Assembly: GCA_950022655.1 (NCBI GenBank)
Contig: OX465583.1
Coordinates: 67,445,652-67,509,651, forward strand
Source of the DNA: Alentia gelatinosa
Lineage: Eukaryota > Annelida > Polychaeta > Phyllodocida > Polynoidae
Direction: 5' to 3'
Length of the DNA: 64,000 nucleotides
Of the stretch, positions 1 through 11,481 are shown one piece after another. A program made the position numbers and the translations under genes. The notes below the pieces were generated by a model. It had not been told where the DNA came from, searched no databases, and saw only the letters and a program-made list of their open reading frames with translations. Every line of letters starts with the position of its first letter. Position 1 is the first letter of the stretch.

Positions 1-98
1 GATTTAATAGATCCAAATGAAAAGACTGTGACCATTACATGTGCAAAAATAAAAGAATGTATTAGGCAACGAATGTTTTGTTAATGTAATACACCTAC

Positions 99-184
99 CG
101 AATAGAGTTCCCCATAATGAATGTGAGCCTGCTATAATGGGAAAGCTGATGAGTCCAAAGAAGAAAATGATTGCGAAACGAAAC
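99..184 (-). CDS. CLN3: CLN3 exon 6, third membrane segment
   Basis: 86-nt exon, acceptor TTTTTCAG and donor GTAGGT. It encodes FRFAIIFFFGLISFPIIAGS then HSLWGTLF and one base of a Gly codon, matching the human region ending SHSVGTSLCG. Bases 1-98 hold no further recognisable exon, so the remaining exons are outside the window. Confidence 0.82.
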
Positions 185-3100
185 CTGAAAAATACAAGTC
201 ATAGATATATGTCTTGACTGTCAACCTTTTCCCACAGTTTATAAATGTATCAAGAAGAATGCAAGCGTGGAATATGGCCTTTGTAACCATTTGTTTGTAT
301 TAATATATAACAATCAAAAGAAATTATTGGAATTAAGATATGAAGATATTATATTATTTCCAATTCATCCTTTTTCATCCATTTTTCGCCTACCATGACG
401 TTGCTTTTATATATGGCAGATATCATAAAGGGGCTTTTTGCTACTTTTCCATTTTCATGACAAAACAGTTTATTTTGACTTCTACAATGTGTACAACGAA
501 AGTTATGGTATAACAATGACTATAAATGAATTATCTATTCAACTAAACTGGGTTTAGATTTTGCTTCCACATGGAATTCTTCAGAATCTTCACTCATTTT
601 TTAGAAGTCAAACATTTTACCAAACTTTAAACTTGATTTCTGGGAAAGTACATCGAAAATGAAAACAGATATATCCTCCAAATAAATCAATGTTAAGCCT
701 ATGGGATTTTATATTAGGGGTAGCATAAAGTTCTGAACTTCATAGGCAACAGAGACATACAGATATAACAATAGAGAGATATAACAATGTGTAATAAATA
801 GCATACCAATAGGAAAACTTATTTATGAAGAACGGGCAAATAGCTTTGCAGAGAAGTGTTGGGATTATTGCGACTAGAAGCACTCCCTGAAAAGAAAATA
901 CAGAAAAAAATTTGAATTACACGTTAATATATTTCTCTTATGAAAGTGAAAATCGTATGTCTAGGCTTGTGTATGAAAATATACATGTTCCGTAGTGTTG
1001 ATATATTTCTTGTTCCTTAGTTGAGAATATTCAAGGTATGTCGTGAGGATTTACCAAAGATGTTTAAGTGATCCAGATTGTAAATTTAACGTTGTGTCCA
1101 GTTTCTCCAATATGAATAGGTAAAATAGTCCAATTTGCGTTTACTTGATTTGGAGAGGAAATATATTGAAAAAACAATATTATAAGGATATTGATCTTTT
1201 AATCAAAATTTAATACGGTAACCCCCGACCCCCGATTTTCAAGTTAGCTATCTGTTCTACAACGCTTAGAGATCTTCATATTTAATTTTTAGGAAATTTA
1301 CGTTGGTTTTATTTTTCAAGCCAAAGTGTCCGAAGTTCATGTTGTAATTTCATCAAACAAGGAGAAGCCGAGTGGAACTGCATATTGTAACCCTATAAGT
1401 GACGAGAGACAACATTAAAAATCCCCCCCTACCCCACCCAACCTTCAAAGTTCTGGGGATTAAAGAAAGGCATCAAAGGCATATCCTACATAATTATATA
1501 CCGGTGGCTGGATGAACTATGAACTATTCAACCCGCTCCTTAAATGGATTAATTGTCCGATATGCCATTCACATGCACAAAACAGCCGTACAGATTATGC
1601 CGTACTGTGCCAGTATAATTTGCGCAATTTTGGTAACAGAGGTGTTTTTATGAACAGTTTAAAAACAAAAGGCCTAGCAATAAACTAATCAGATGAGTAA
1701 AATATTGCGTCATAACCTGTATATTTTCTTTTAGCACATGCATTCAAATTCTATGCTTTTTAAAAGTTCTACCACTGTGCAATATGATTTAGTTATGATA
1801 CACTGAGCATAGGTTAGTACATATAGGACTGACATGCACGGGTGTATAATAAATCCACGAATCTCTAGACCAGTAGGTAGTAAGAAGACATTGATACAAA
1901 CCCCAGTGCTGATCTGGTTGCATTGAGAAATGAGATTTCCGGTGCGGTTTTCTGGAAGGTCTACCTTGAACGACAAAAGAAGAGATTCATTATTCAGCAT
2001 GTTGTTTTATATCCAAGACACCCTTTGACTTGATTATTTGGATACGTTATATCAGACAGGTTGATTCTCACAAAGCCCCCACTAATATTTGGATCATACA
2101 GATTATACAAGCTGTACCTAGGATTTTGTTATGGGGAGGTGGGGGGGGGGGGGCATACACCTGAGACTATCTGGGAAGTTTGCCAGGAGTCTTGCAGTAA
2201 AGCCCTTGCTGGGAAAATCTCGCCCTCAGTCACACCCTCACCCTCAATCACACCCTCACTCTCAGACACACCCTCATCCTCAGACACACCCTCACCATCA
2301 GTCACACCCTCACCCTCAGTCACATCCTCATCCTCAGTCACACCCTCACCCTCAGACACACCCTCACCCTCAGTCACATCCTCACCCTCAGTCACACCCT
2401 CACTCTCAGACCCACCCTCACCCTCAGTCACACCCTCACCCTCAGTCACACCCTCACCCTCAGTCACACCCTCACTCTCAGACACACCCTCACCCTCAGT
2501 CACACCCTCACCTTCAGACACACCCTCGACATCAGTCACACCCTCATCCTCAGACACACCCTCATCCTCAGACACACCCTCACCATCAGTCACACCCTCA
2601 CCCTCACTCACACCCTCACCCTCACTCACACCCTCACCCTCAGACACACCCTCATCCTCAGTCACACCCTCACCCTCAATCACACCCTCACCCTCAGTCA
2701 CACCCTCACCCTCACTCACACCCTCACCCTCAGTCACACCCTCATCCTCAGACACACCCTCATCCTCAGACACACCCTCACCCTCACTCACACCCTCACC
2801 CTCACTCACACCCTCACCCTCAGACACACCCTCATCCTCAGTCACACCCTCACCCTCAATCACACCCTCACCCTCAGTCACACCCTCACCCTCAGTCACA
2901 TCCTCACCCTCAGATACACCCTCACCCTCAATCACACCCTCACTCTCAGACACACCCTCACCCTCAGTCACACCCTCACCTTCAGTCACACCCTCACCCT
3001 CAATCACACCCTCACCCTCAGTCACACCCTCACCCTCAGTCACAACCTCACCCTCAATCACACCCTCACCCTCAATCACATCCTCATCCTCAGTCACACC

Positions 3101-6100
3101 CTCACTCTCAGACCCACCCTCATCCTCCGTCACACCCTCACCCTCAGACACACCCTCAGCCTCAGACACACCCTCATCCTCAGACACACCCTCATCCTCA
3201 GTCACATCCTCATTCTCAGTCACATCCTCACCCTCAGACACACCCTCATCCTCAGTCACATCCTCATTCTCAGTCACATCCTCACCCTCAGTCACATCCT
3301 CACCCTCAGACACACCCTCACCCTCAGTCACATCCTCATTCTCAGTCACATCCTCATTCTCAGTCACATCCTCACCCTCCGTCACATCCTCATCCTCAGA
3401 CACACCCTCATCCTCAGTCACATCCTCATTCTCAGTCACATCCTCACCCTCCGTCACATCCTCATCCTCAGACACACCCTCATCCTCAGTCACACCCTCA
3501 TCCTCAGACACACCCTCACCATCAGTCACACCCTCACCCTCAGTCACACCCTCACCCTCAGTCACACCCTCACCCTCAGTCACACCCTCACCCTCAGACA
3601 CACCCTCACCCTCAGTCACACCCTCACCCTCAGACACACCCTCACCCTCAGTCACATCCTCATCCTCAGTCACATCCTCACCCTCAGACACACCCTCATC
3701 ATCAGACACACCCTCATTCTCAGTCACATCCTCACCCTCAGTCACATCCTCACCCTCAGACACACCCTCACCCTCAGTCACATCCTCATTCTCAGTCACA
3801 TCCTCATTCTCAGTCACATCCTCACCCTCCGTCACATCCTCATCCTCAGACACACCCTCATCCTCAGTCACATCCTCATTCTCAGTCACATCCTCACCCT
3901 CCGTCACATCCTCATCCTCAGACACACCCTCATCCTCAGTCACACCCTCATCCTCAGACACACCCTCACCATCAGTCACACCCTCACCCTCGGTCACACC
4001 CTCACCCTCAGTCACACCCTCACCCTCAGTCACACCCTCACCCTCAGACACACCCTCACCCTCAGTCACACCCTCACCCTCAGTCACACCCTCACCCTCA
4101 GTCACATCCTCATCCTCAGTGACACCCTCACCCTCAGTCACACCCTCATCCTCAGACACACCCTCACCATCAGACACACCCTCACCATCAGACACACCCT
4201 CACCCTCAGTCACACCCTCATCCTCAGACACACCCTCACCATCAGTCACACCCTCACCCTCAGTCACACCCTCATCCTCAGACACACCCTCACCCTGAGT
4301 CACACCCTCACCCTTGGTCACACCCTCACCCTCAGACACACCCTCACCCTCAGTCACACCCTCACCCTCAGTCACATCCTCACCCTTGGTCACACCCTCA
4401 TCCTGTTCCCGATTCTGTGTAGATCGCTGACATAGCTAAGATGTATATCCTACTGTTCTACATACAAGTATTCTTATTTATACTAATTTGTAGGGGGAGC
4501 ATAGGCGTTTATTGATCTGAAAACCATTTTCCGATATCTTAAATATAAGTTAGTTATCAACTTTGCAGAATTGTCTAGAGGGTTATAATACAATCAGGCC
4601 CTGTTTCATAATCTAGAGTCTTAGCCGTCCATAGGGTCGTCCATAAGTGTTGAATAAAGTTGACCCACACCGTCCCTGGGTCTCTATGGCATACAGAAAA
4701 GGGTCTATATGTACGATCCTAGATTATTGAACGGGCCCTGCCAGGATCTCGTAGGTTAGACTGGCTTCAGTCCCATTATCAATCTCCCAGCAGATATCCT
4801 GGCCAGTGACAAAGATATATGTGTGGAGAGTGTTCGGAATGCTGCCAGAGAAATGATAATGTAATCTGTGGGTAGCGGTGTCATCTCTGCCCCCTAACGG
4901 CCGTGTTTCGCGCTCCCTTAGCAGTGTTACTCGACCCGAAACGAACTCGATCTGTTGTCCTCAGGAGAACTCTACCCGTTTCGGGGATATTGTTTGGAGG
5001 ACTCGACCCGTATCAGATACACGTACTTATATGGAGATGATATTTGCATATAGAAGGAAAGTTAGCGATAGGGTTAAGGATAAAGTTAAGGCTAGGGAAA
5101 GGGTTAGGGATAGGGATAGGGTTAGGGTTAGGGATAGGGTTAGGGTTAAGGTTTGGGATAGGGTTATGGCTGGGTTAGGGATAGGGAAAGGGTTAAGGTT
5201 AGGGATAGGGTTAGGGGAATGGTTTTCTGTTTGTTTTCTTCCACAGAGAGAAAACCAAATTCGAAACCAAGATAGGGTTAGGGTTAGATTATCCCATGAA
5301 GGCGTGAAAGCTGCAAAAGTGTGGAATAGACAATGATTGTTCTAAGGGAGTACAGTAAGTAGTCTGGAGCAGACCATCCCTGGGAAAAGTGATCCGTGTT
5401 GCCAATCTTCGTGTTCAGCTTTCCACATCTGTTATGGCTAATTTACAGCAGTGGTGAGCATAGCGTAATGTGGAATAGATTATACATGTAAGATAGTTTT
5501 GCAAACAATCGCCATTACATATCTATGCTGCTGTCGAAATCTCAGTCAGTGTGACATAAAATATATGCATGTTATCAACTGCTATTTCAAGCATGTTGCT
5601 TTTACTTAGCCTGGGGGGTGTTTCACTCGTTATGTACGATACGATAGCTGGACGAGACGACCTATCGAACGATGTACGGCCTCGCAGTCGGTCCATAAAT
5701 GAGATCGTAGGAGGACCCATGAATCGTTCGTACAAAAATTGTCGTATGTTTGACATACAACCTACAGACGAATATTTCCAGACAGGACATTGTATGATAA
5801 CTCTGTAAGATATCTAGTCTCTTAGGTTGTGTTACAATTTCTGGTAACAGGCAGCTATATTTAATGACTCTCCACGTTTTGGGTTGTTTTTTCTTTAGTT
5901 TTTACTTCTACTAGGATAGATGTATGGTCCTATTTCAGTAGGCTCCAGGGCCAGAGTGATATAAACATGCTAATAGTGTATTTTTGGTTTTACAACAGCG
6001 AAAAGGTCTTAATGTAATATAATTGATTTAATGATAAAGAAATAATAATAAATCGTCTGACAGTCAGCCTTAACCACAATATATACAATGTAAAAAGGAT

Positions 6101-9100
6101 GATTATGTTCAATTCTTTTCACTTCTGCTGTAGGTTGGTTGCTAGTTTTTGATTTATAGATCAATATGATGATACTTTTATATAAGAATATATAGAAATT
6201 CTAAAAAGTATTTTTTCACATAGTAAAACCCATGTCATTTTCCTCAAATTTTCACAGAATATAATACATATATAGTACTACTTATTTATGCTTTAAAAAT
6301 CATAGGTCACCGTCCTTGTTTTTGAAAGGATTGAAGAAAACCATATTATTCAGTACATTTCCTATGTAAATCATGCAAATGTAAATTTGCTTATTTTACC
6401 TATTAATATTGGATAAACTGGACAAAATCTTAGATTTACTCATGTAGAATTAGAATAAATCCCAAGAAACCATTTTTGACTATTAATTGACATTATTAAA
6501 AAATCACCAGGTGGCGCCACTGTGAATTGTAGGATATGCCTTTAAGCTAAACTACGTGAATCAAAATTGTACTTCACTTACGTTGTTTGCCACATTGAAC
6601 GACTCGCCCATTATATCGTGGGCGGCACTCAGCGACATGGCAAAGCCGAAGTTGGTGCCTGCTGCAAGTACCCTAAATCAAAGAAAAACAATAAGTCATG
6701 TCTGTACCAAGTCATCATATCATGTATTACATAGACAAATTCAGCGAAAGACTTGGAATATTTTGGGAAATTAGAATGTATCTATAGGGTGTAATTCATA
6801 ATTTCTTCAAAATCTTTACTTTATTGAGCAAATTCTCACTTCATTTAATACGAATTGTTTTGTTGTAGCCGGGTTTTGCCCTCAAGTACTTTGTTATAAA
6901 AACATTTCTGTGTTATGGAAAGTTATCGAAAATAAGCAGGACTATGCAAATTACTTTGGTGTGACTGAGTGTTTGATTGTTGTAACTAAGTTTGTTTTAC
7001 TCTACCTCCAAAAAATTAAGATATCTATCTTCTTTATCTTTAGCTGTAGGAGCCATTTCAAATCTACTTTGGGCACACAACGGTTATGTGAGTTTCGCTG
7101 TCAAGTTTCAAACTCAAGCACAAATCCTTTCCTGCTGCCACTTTTGGGATTCCACACCTCCACATTCAAAGCATGCCATTGTTATATTAATGGAGGAATG
7201 ATTACTATTCATATTTAGAGGAGAAAACTGATGATAACAACTTGTCAAGTCATCACTTCTAGCTGAAGCGTTATGCCAATCTTAGTAATTGTTATTGATT
7301 GTGTGTTACTGATGACAGGTCACCTGGAATCCCCTTAAGCCCTGTCTCTACTGTGCGATCCTAGGTACATAGGTATGCCCAGTCTGAGACTGGGCGTACC
7401 TTTAGGATTGCAACGCAGTAAAACGCACAGTGGAGACAGCAAGTTTCCCTCCAGTCTGAGACTGGGCGTACCGGTACACCCAGTTTCAGACTGGAGGTAC
7501 CGCATGTACCCCGGATCGCAAGTGTTTTTGAATATCAAACATGTTTGAGATTTGGTACGCGCAGTCTGAGACTCTCCATTCAGGGCCAAAGTGTCCGCTT
7601 ACACAGGGTGACCGCTCACACAGGGTTAAAATATACATCTAATAGAGGGATCCGTTCCGGCCAAAGGTGTCCGTTAATGCGGGGTGTCCACTTATGCAGG
7701 GTGTCCATTAGGTGGGGTTCTTCTGACATCAAGAATTCAATAAAGAATAAAACAGGGTGCTTCCTAACAGGTCCTCGCTCCAGATAGTGATTAAAGCCTA
7801 ACTGTTTGGACTGCCACCCACAGGGTTCGAACCGTCCCCTGTCTTCGTTTGGCCGTAAAACACCGACGATGCGGTGTGGAAAGGTTTTTAAGATATGTGC
7901 AAAATGTTTGAAACTGGAGTAAATTGAACATGCATCAAAGTTGGGGGTGATTTACGGACTGAGGCCGTGCGGAGAGATTTATTATCCTACCCCTAATAAA
8001 AAAAAAGGCATTGATTTAACATAGGCAAATCTTATGTGTAAATAGTTCCGGCTGCAGAGCAGAAATTCTGACAGCTGTCAAACATGGACAGAATCAATTC
8101 GGACTTTCCTAATATTATCAAGTCATGGAGACATGTTAGAATAAATACGAAACCGTACTCGAGTTAGACTTGTCAGTGTCTATACCACTCTGATCAGGTC
8201 TGTTCCTCACTACGCTCAGCTAAAGATTCGCGTAGTAATATACAACCTTCCCGTCATGGCATAAACACTGACAAGTCTAACTCTCGTTTGGTTTCTACTA
8301 AGTCTAACATTCAACGAAGGTCACCAGAGCTGAACAACATTTTCATATCTTCTTTCAATACAAATAACTCCATAACGAATGATAAACATGTTATGATATC
8401 ATATAGACACAGTTTAATAATAATATTAAACATTTCATGCAAGTTGATTACATTATCCATCAAGAGAATGTACATGTAAATTGTCTGAGATGAAGTTTTG
8501 CGAAACACATACCAGAATGCAATATGATTTCGGATGCTGTCATAGTTCCGTGCAGACTCTGCAAAGACAAGAAAAGGTGGACGTATGATTCCGTTCAGTT
8601 TATCCAGAAATGTGTATGTTTACGATCAAACACAATAAGCTAAAGAAATGCTATACTCAGAGTTGGAATGTTTAAGTTACTACATACAGTGGGTTTTTTT
8701 TTCATTTAACAAAAGTCTCTCACAGCAGTGGCTTTTGAGCACAGGAAAACGTGCTCATATACATCACCTAGATGTTAGAATCCTCACACAGACTTTCAGG
8801 TCAGTGTAAAGAAACTAACCCTTCACTATCCATGCACCAACTATAAAGGCCTAGTGAAATGGTCAGGTGCCCAGTATCCCAGTTTGACTATATCCCTGCT
8901 CCACTACAGACTTGGTTCCTAAAAATAGAACTTTTTGTTTATAGTCACTATATCAATCCTGCCATTAAATAACCAACACTTAGTTATGGATACTGTTATC
9001 TTCTACAAGAAAAGGAATAATGATTGAATGTGGTATTTACATTTTCAGATCTGTATTCAGATTGTCATATCTGGTGGGACAGAATTCAGACCCACTTTGT

Positions 9101-11481
9101 AAAGACCTGACAAATCAATTTTACTCCCATCAACACTGTCACCAAGCCCTGTGCTTGAGACTTGACCATAGACTTGCTAACAACCCTTGATCATGAACCT
9201 TCATGTAAATGGGGAGGGAAACACACAGAGACAAATAATGATGCAGATAATGACAGAGACAGAAGGCAGACAGGGACAGGCAAACAGACAGAGTCAGATA
9301 TATGCAGGGACAGGAGACAGTGAGACAGACACTTCTGGGACACCTCTCTTAAGGGGACACCCTGCTTAAGGGAACAGTTTGCTCGGAACAGGAATTCTTA
9401 TTTAGTTTATTTTAACCCCGCTTAAGGGTTCACCCTGCTTAACCCTATCAGTCCGAGCAATGCCTTGAGGCACTCCCAGGCAGGGGACGAAGAATGCCTT
9501 GAGGCACTCCCAGGCAGGGGAAGAAGAATGCCTTGAGGCACTCCCAGGCAGAGGAAGAAGAATGCCTTGAGGCACTCCCAGGCAGGGGAAGAAGAATGCC
9601 TTGAGGCACTCCCAGGCAGGGGACGATGAATGGCTTGAAGTACTCCCAGGCAGGGGACGATGAATGCCTTGAGGCACTCCCAGGCAGGGGACGATGAATG
9701 CCTTGAGGCATTTTTGGGCCATTACTAAAAACGTTTTTCTATGTTACAGAATTCATAGACTTTCTCAATTTCTTCAAAATGATTGAAAAAAATATATAGG
9801 CATCATTATTCAGTGTGAGTGTTCCAAATGTAACTAAATATCTGTTGGACGTGATATGTGGACCTGCCGCTAGGGGTTCGGACTGACTGTTAAGGGGACA
9901 GTTTGCTCGGAATGGAGGGTGACCCCTTAAGTGAGGTTTCACTGTATATCTTTCTCATAAAAGCTACACCGAATTGTTGTTATGATCGCTAGAGATGCCA
10001 CTTCACGGGCAATGTATAGGAACTATTTTAATTCAACAATAAGAGGTGAATCAATCGAGTTTCAAAACTTTGGAAATTTTAGAGCATAGTAAGTATTAGC
10101 AATAAACGGTGGGTAATAAATACAACACTGTTTTCAGATACTAGGAGAAAATGGTATGTTTATAATTGATGAATGAGCGTGCAATTATAAATGAATTAAA
10201 ACAGTTAAAAGGTTTGGGTTATATTCAGTCTCTGGATAGTTTTCTCTAACCCACTTACACCCAGTCATCTTCCAATTCTACAAGTGATTTTCTAGGATCC
10301 AAATATATCAAGCACCAGTGGATCAATGAGATATTTCGGTTTTGATTGATTGGTTATGGTCAGCTGGGCATGCCTCTGTGACCGTGAGACACTGGCACCC
10401 TGCTCCGTTCCCAATATTACAATGAGTAGCACACAGATAGTGAAGGTATAGTTTTTTTGCAGCACGCTTGAAGTCTATATGTGACCACTCTAACCTTTAG
10501 GCAACGTGTATCCTGTATGCAAGCACGCAGTCAAAAGTAGATGCAATTGAGCGATTGGCAGTGTATTCTCTGGTAATGGTTGAAGGCATATGGGTCTGAG
10601 GTTGTGAACAAGGGGTTGTAGAAAACCAAAGGGAGCCAAAGTGAACTCACTGAAACCACAGATACCCGTTTACAAACACCATTTCCGGATATAGGTGCTC
10701 AGTACTTTGACTGTGTAGATTCGAGATTATATATATGTCATTCTCCAATTTTTTAAATCCATATTTTGATAAACTTAACAACTGTCATCATAGCTTCGAG
10801 ACAGAGTTATTTAGAGACGATAGTAGTAAACTACACTTCAAAAGTAACAAACAAGACTAAAAACAAAAGTCTAGCCTCAAACCCCCATAGGTTTAGCACT
10901 AAGCCTCGTTCTTACCGGCCACCGGAAATGGTGTTTTGTAAAGGGGTACCTGTGGTTTCAGCGGGTTCAGCGGGTTCACTTTGGCTCCCTATTGGACTGA
11001 GTCAAACTGCCCACAATAGAGGGTTGGTCTTTATTCCGGGTTGATCATAGATGAAGGGATATATTTAATTATAATCCGTTTTCATTCAAATATCATTCTC
11101 ATAATGAATTTTTTATTGATTATAGATGGAAATAATTGCCTATCGATTTAGATCAACCAAAATCATCATCAATGTTGTCATAAAGAATGGAATGATGAAT
11201 TCCTATTGGTGTAACCTTCATATATGCTCTGAAAATGCTGCCTCCATCTTCTGGATGGGATTTAGACTGTTCTTTCCTTATCTGTGCGTCCAATGATTTC
11301 ATCTCGCTCATCTCGTGTGGAAAGTAGAAGCAATAATACAAAATAGTAAAATCTGAAATTCTTACTTTGAATATTTACGAAAATCAGCTGTCACATTAAA
11401 AAGTCAAATAACACTCACTTGTGTCTGAATCGGAACTTTTCCCGTCCATAATGGTGAATAACGATGTGCCTTTGAGTACAC
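99..11481 (-). CDS. CLN3: CLN3/battenin-like gene, N-terminal six exons (partial)
   Basis: Multipass membrane protein of the lysosome/endosome, the family mutated in human juvenile Batten disease. Coding exons, in order of translation: 11449-11419, 8558-8513, 6672-6582, 1964-1902, 886-807, 184-99. All junctions have AG/GT borders and the phases join without a stop. About 144 residues are recovered; the rest lies off the left edge. Family hallmarks: 'NHIAFW' then 'GTNFGFAMSLSAAHDIM' corresponds to the human '[24 protein letters not shown]' region, including the diagnostic SAAHDI. 'CNQISTGGVLLVAIIPTLL' matches CNSVSTAAVLLADILPTL, and 'AGSHSLWGTLFG' matches the human SHSVGTSLCG segment. A sequon NRT lies in the predicted first luminal loop, where the human protein is also glycosylated. 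The N-terminus is short and hydrophilic (MDGKSSDSDT) and lacks the human N-myristoylation start MGG. The identity is firm; the exact start and any upstream non-coding exon are uncertain. Confidence 0.87.
185..806. other. CLN3 intron 5, A/T-rich
   Basis: No exon, tRNA or clear mobile element seen. The segment near 698-725 ends in the motif GGGATTTTATATTAGGGGTAG, cut short here of the last base, which is the end of the 'TTATCCTACCCC' element family found at 16 kb and 33 kb, so a relic of that family may be present. Confidence 0.4.
807..886 (-). CDS. CLN3: CLN3 exon 5, second membrane segment
   Basis: 80-nt exon, acceptor TTTTCAG and donor GTATGC. It encodes GVLLVAIIPTLLCKAICPFF then INKFSY, equivalent to human AVLLADILPTLVIKLLAPL. 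The conserved Asp of human LADILP is replaced (VAIIP). It ends two bases into a Trp codon. Confidence 0.84.
1902..1964 (-). CDS. CLN3: CLN3 exon 4, luminal loop with glycosylation sequon
   Basis: 63-nt exon in phase 0 on both sides, acceptor TTCAAG and donor GTTTGT. It encodes VDLPENRTGNLISQCNQIST plus Gly. NRT is an N-glycosylation sequon, and CNQIST matches the human CNSVST just before the second membrane segment. Confidence 0.84.
2219..4405. repeat. 18-bp minisatellite, about 2.2 kb, in CLN3 intron 3
   Basis: Tandem array built on the hexamer pair CACCCTCACCCTCAGTCA (18 bp) with point variants, about 120 units. The unit is a multiple of three and has no stop, so several frames on both strands stay open for more than 600 codons (Ser-Pro-Ser-Val-Thr-Pro on plus, Gly-Val-Thr-Glu-Gly-Glu on minus). 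These are artefacts of the repeat. Two higher-order duplications are visible: 180 bp (about 2599-2710 against 2779-2890) and 450 bp (about 3241-3640 against 3691-4090). A G run precedes it at about 2140-2153. Confidence 0.95.
4595..4740. mobile_element. Foldback MITE, 146 bp
   Basis: Terminal inverted repeats: CAGGCCCTGTTTCATAATCT on the left pairs with AGATTATTGAACGGGCCCTG on the right with few mismatches. No coding capacity. It lies in CLN3 intron 3 just after the minisatellite. Target duplication not clear. Confidence 0.75.
5065..5290 (+). repeat. Degenerate telomere-like TTAGGG patch
   Basis: Dense runs of GGGTTA with variants (GGGATA, GGGTTAAGG, GGGAAA) over about 150 bp, an interruption at 5219-5266, then two more units to 5290. 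TTAGGG is the usual animal telomere unit. The degeneracy and internal position make this an interstitial, decayed or telomere-resembling repeat. Confidence 0.75.
6300..6545 (+). repeat. Dispersed repeat with 'AAATCACCAGGTGGCGCCAC'
   Basis: The segment from 'caccgtccttgtttttgaaag' to 'ggatatgccttt' recurs at about 37010-37260 (reversed) and 51145-51500 (with a partial inverted second half). It ends just before CLN3 exon 3. No coding potential seen; probably a non-autonomous element. Confidence 0.7.
6582..6672 (-). CDS. CLN3: CLN3 exon 3, first membrane segment with SAAHDI
   Basis: 91-nt exon, acceptor GATTTAG and donor GTAAGT. It encodes VLAAGTNFGFAMSLSAAHDI followed by MGESFNVANN. SAAHDI is the best-conserved signature of the CLN3 family and decided the identification. 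Confidence 0.9.
7335..7720. repeat. Repeat cluster with GTCTGAGACTGGGCGTACC motif
   Basis: The motif CAGTCTGAGACTGGGCGTAC and its complement alternate at 7380-7500 and return near 7560. The same motif recurs near 13250 and 14870-15000. It is followed by repeats of 'gtgtccgnttannncagggtg' (7595-7710), a dispersed family also near 9340, 48990 and 62860. Short ORFs here are chance. Confidence 0.6.
8150..8300. mobile_element. Palindromic MITE (GAGTTAGAC family)
   Basis: GAGTTAGACTTGTCAGTGT at 8161-8179 is perfectly inverted at 8266-8284. A truncated second copy lies at 30954-31058 and shares the interior 'catgacgggaaggt...agctgagcgtagtgaggaacagacctga'. Both copies are flanked by 'gtagaaaccnaac'. 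No ORF. Confidence 0.82.
8513..8558 (-). CDS. CLN3: CLN3 exon 2
   Basis: 46-nt exon, acceptor TTTGCAG and donor GTATGT. It encodes SARNYDSIRNHIAF and two bases of the following Trp. It leads into the first transmembrane segment (human NAVGFW). Confidence 0.82.
8700..8935 (+). repeat. Dispersed repeat, pairs with 11985-12165
   Basis: The two segments share an ordered series of blocks (cgtgctcatatac / ctaacccttcactatccatg / ataaaggcctgg / gacttggttcctaaaaatag). Non-coding; type unknown. Confidence 0.65.
9443..9889. mobile_element. piggyBac-like MITE, 447 bp, with internal minisatellite
   Basis: TTAA at 9439-9442 and 9890-9893 flanks an element beginning CCCTATCAGTCCGAGCAATG and ending GGTTCGGACTGACTG. 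The CCCT/TTAA combination and the inverted CAGTCCGA arms are typical of piggyBac-type non-autonomous elements. It contains the 34-bp tandem array at 9460-9715. Sister elements are at 38286-38640 and 62970-63299. Confidence 0.72.
9460..9715. repeat. 34-bp tandem repeat, about 7.5 units
   Basis: Units of ATGCCTTGAGGCACTCCCAG plus 14 bp start at 9460, 9494, 9528, 9562, 9596, 9630, 9664 and 9698, exactly 34 bp apart. There are no spacers, so this is not a CRISPR array. The core TGCCTTGAGGCA is a near-palindrome. ORFs through it are repeat artefacts. Confidence 0.95.
10190..10520 (+). repeat. Dispersed repeat, pairs with 15350-15690
   Basis: Both copies run from 'aaaaggtttgggttanattcagtct' through 'caagcaccagtgg' and 'ggtcagctgggca' to 'ctatatg', in the same orientation about 5.2 kb apart. 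Non-coding. Confidence 0.7.
10755..11000 (+). repeat. Dispersed repeat, pairs with 55310-55560
   Basis: The block from 'tctccaattttttaaat' through 'catagcttcgagacag' and 'gtttagcactaagcct' to 'cggaaatg' recurs in the first large RPL36 intron in the same orientation. Non-coding. Confidence 0.7.
11419..11481 (-). CDS. CLN3: CLN3 exon with the start codon
   Basis: The 3' splice site TTTCAG ends at 11482 and the donor GTGAGT starts at 11418. The ATG at 11449-11447 opens MDGKSSDSDT and leaves one base (phase 1) that joins the next exon to give Lys. The frame upstream of this ATG stays open to the acceptor, so a start in an unseen upstream exon cannot be excluded. The context ATTATGG is a moderate initiation site. 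Confidence 0.72.

Noticed and set aside
2061..4393. Open frames of 660-750 codons on both strands
   Set aside because: They are read-through of an 18-bp satellite without stops; they lie in a CLN3 intron and have no non-repeat domain.
4878..5336. 153-codon ORF
   Set aside because: Mostly the telomere-like GGGTTA repeat read in one frame; no domain.
9460..9715. CRISPR-like regular repeat
   Set aside because: The 34-bp units are directly adjacent with no unique spacers, and the DNA is animal.
11153..11341. 63-codon minus ORF as the next CLN3 exon
   Set aside because: It first looked joinable to the exon at 11419-11481, but the real donor phase (one base) joins correctly to 8558-8513; using this ORF would need a non-matching phase.
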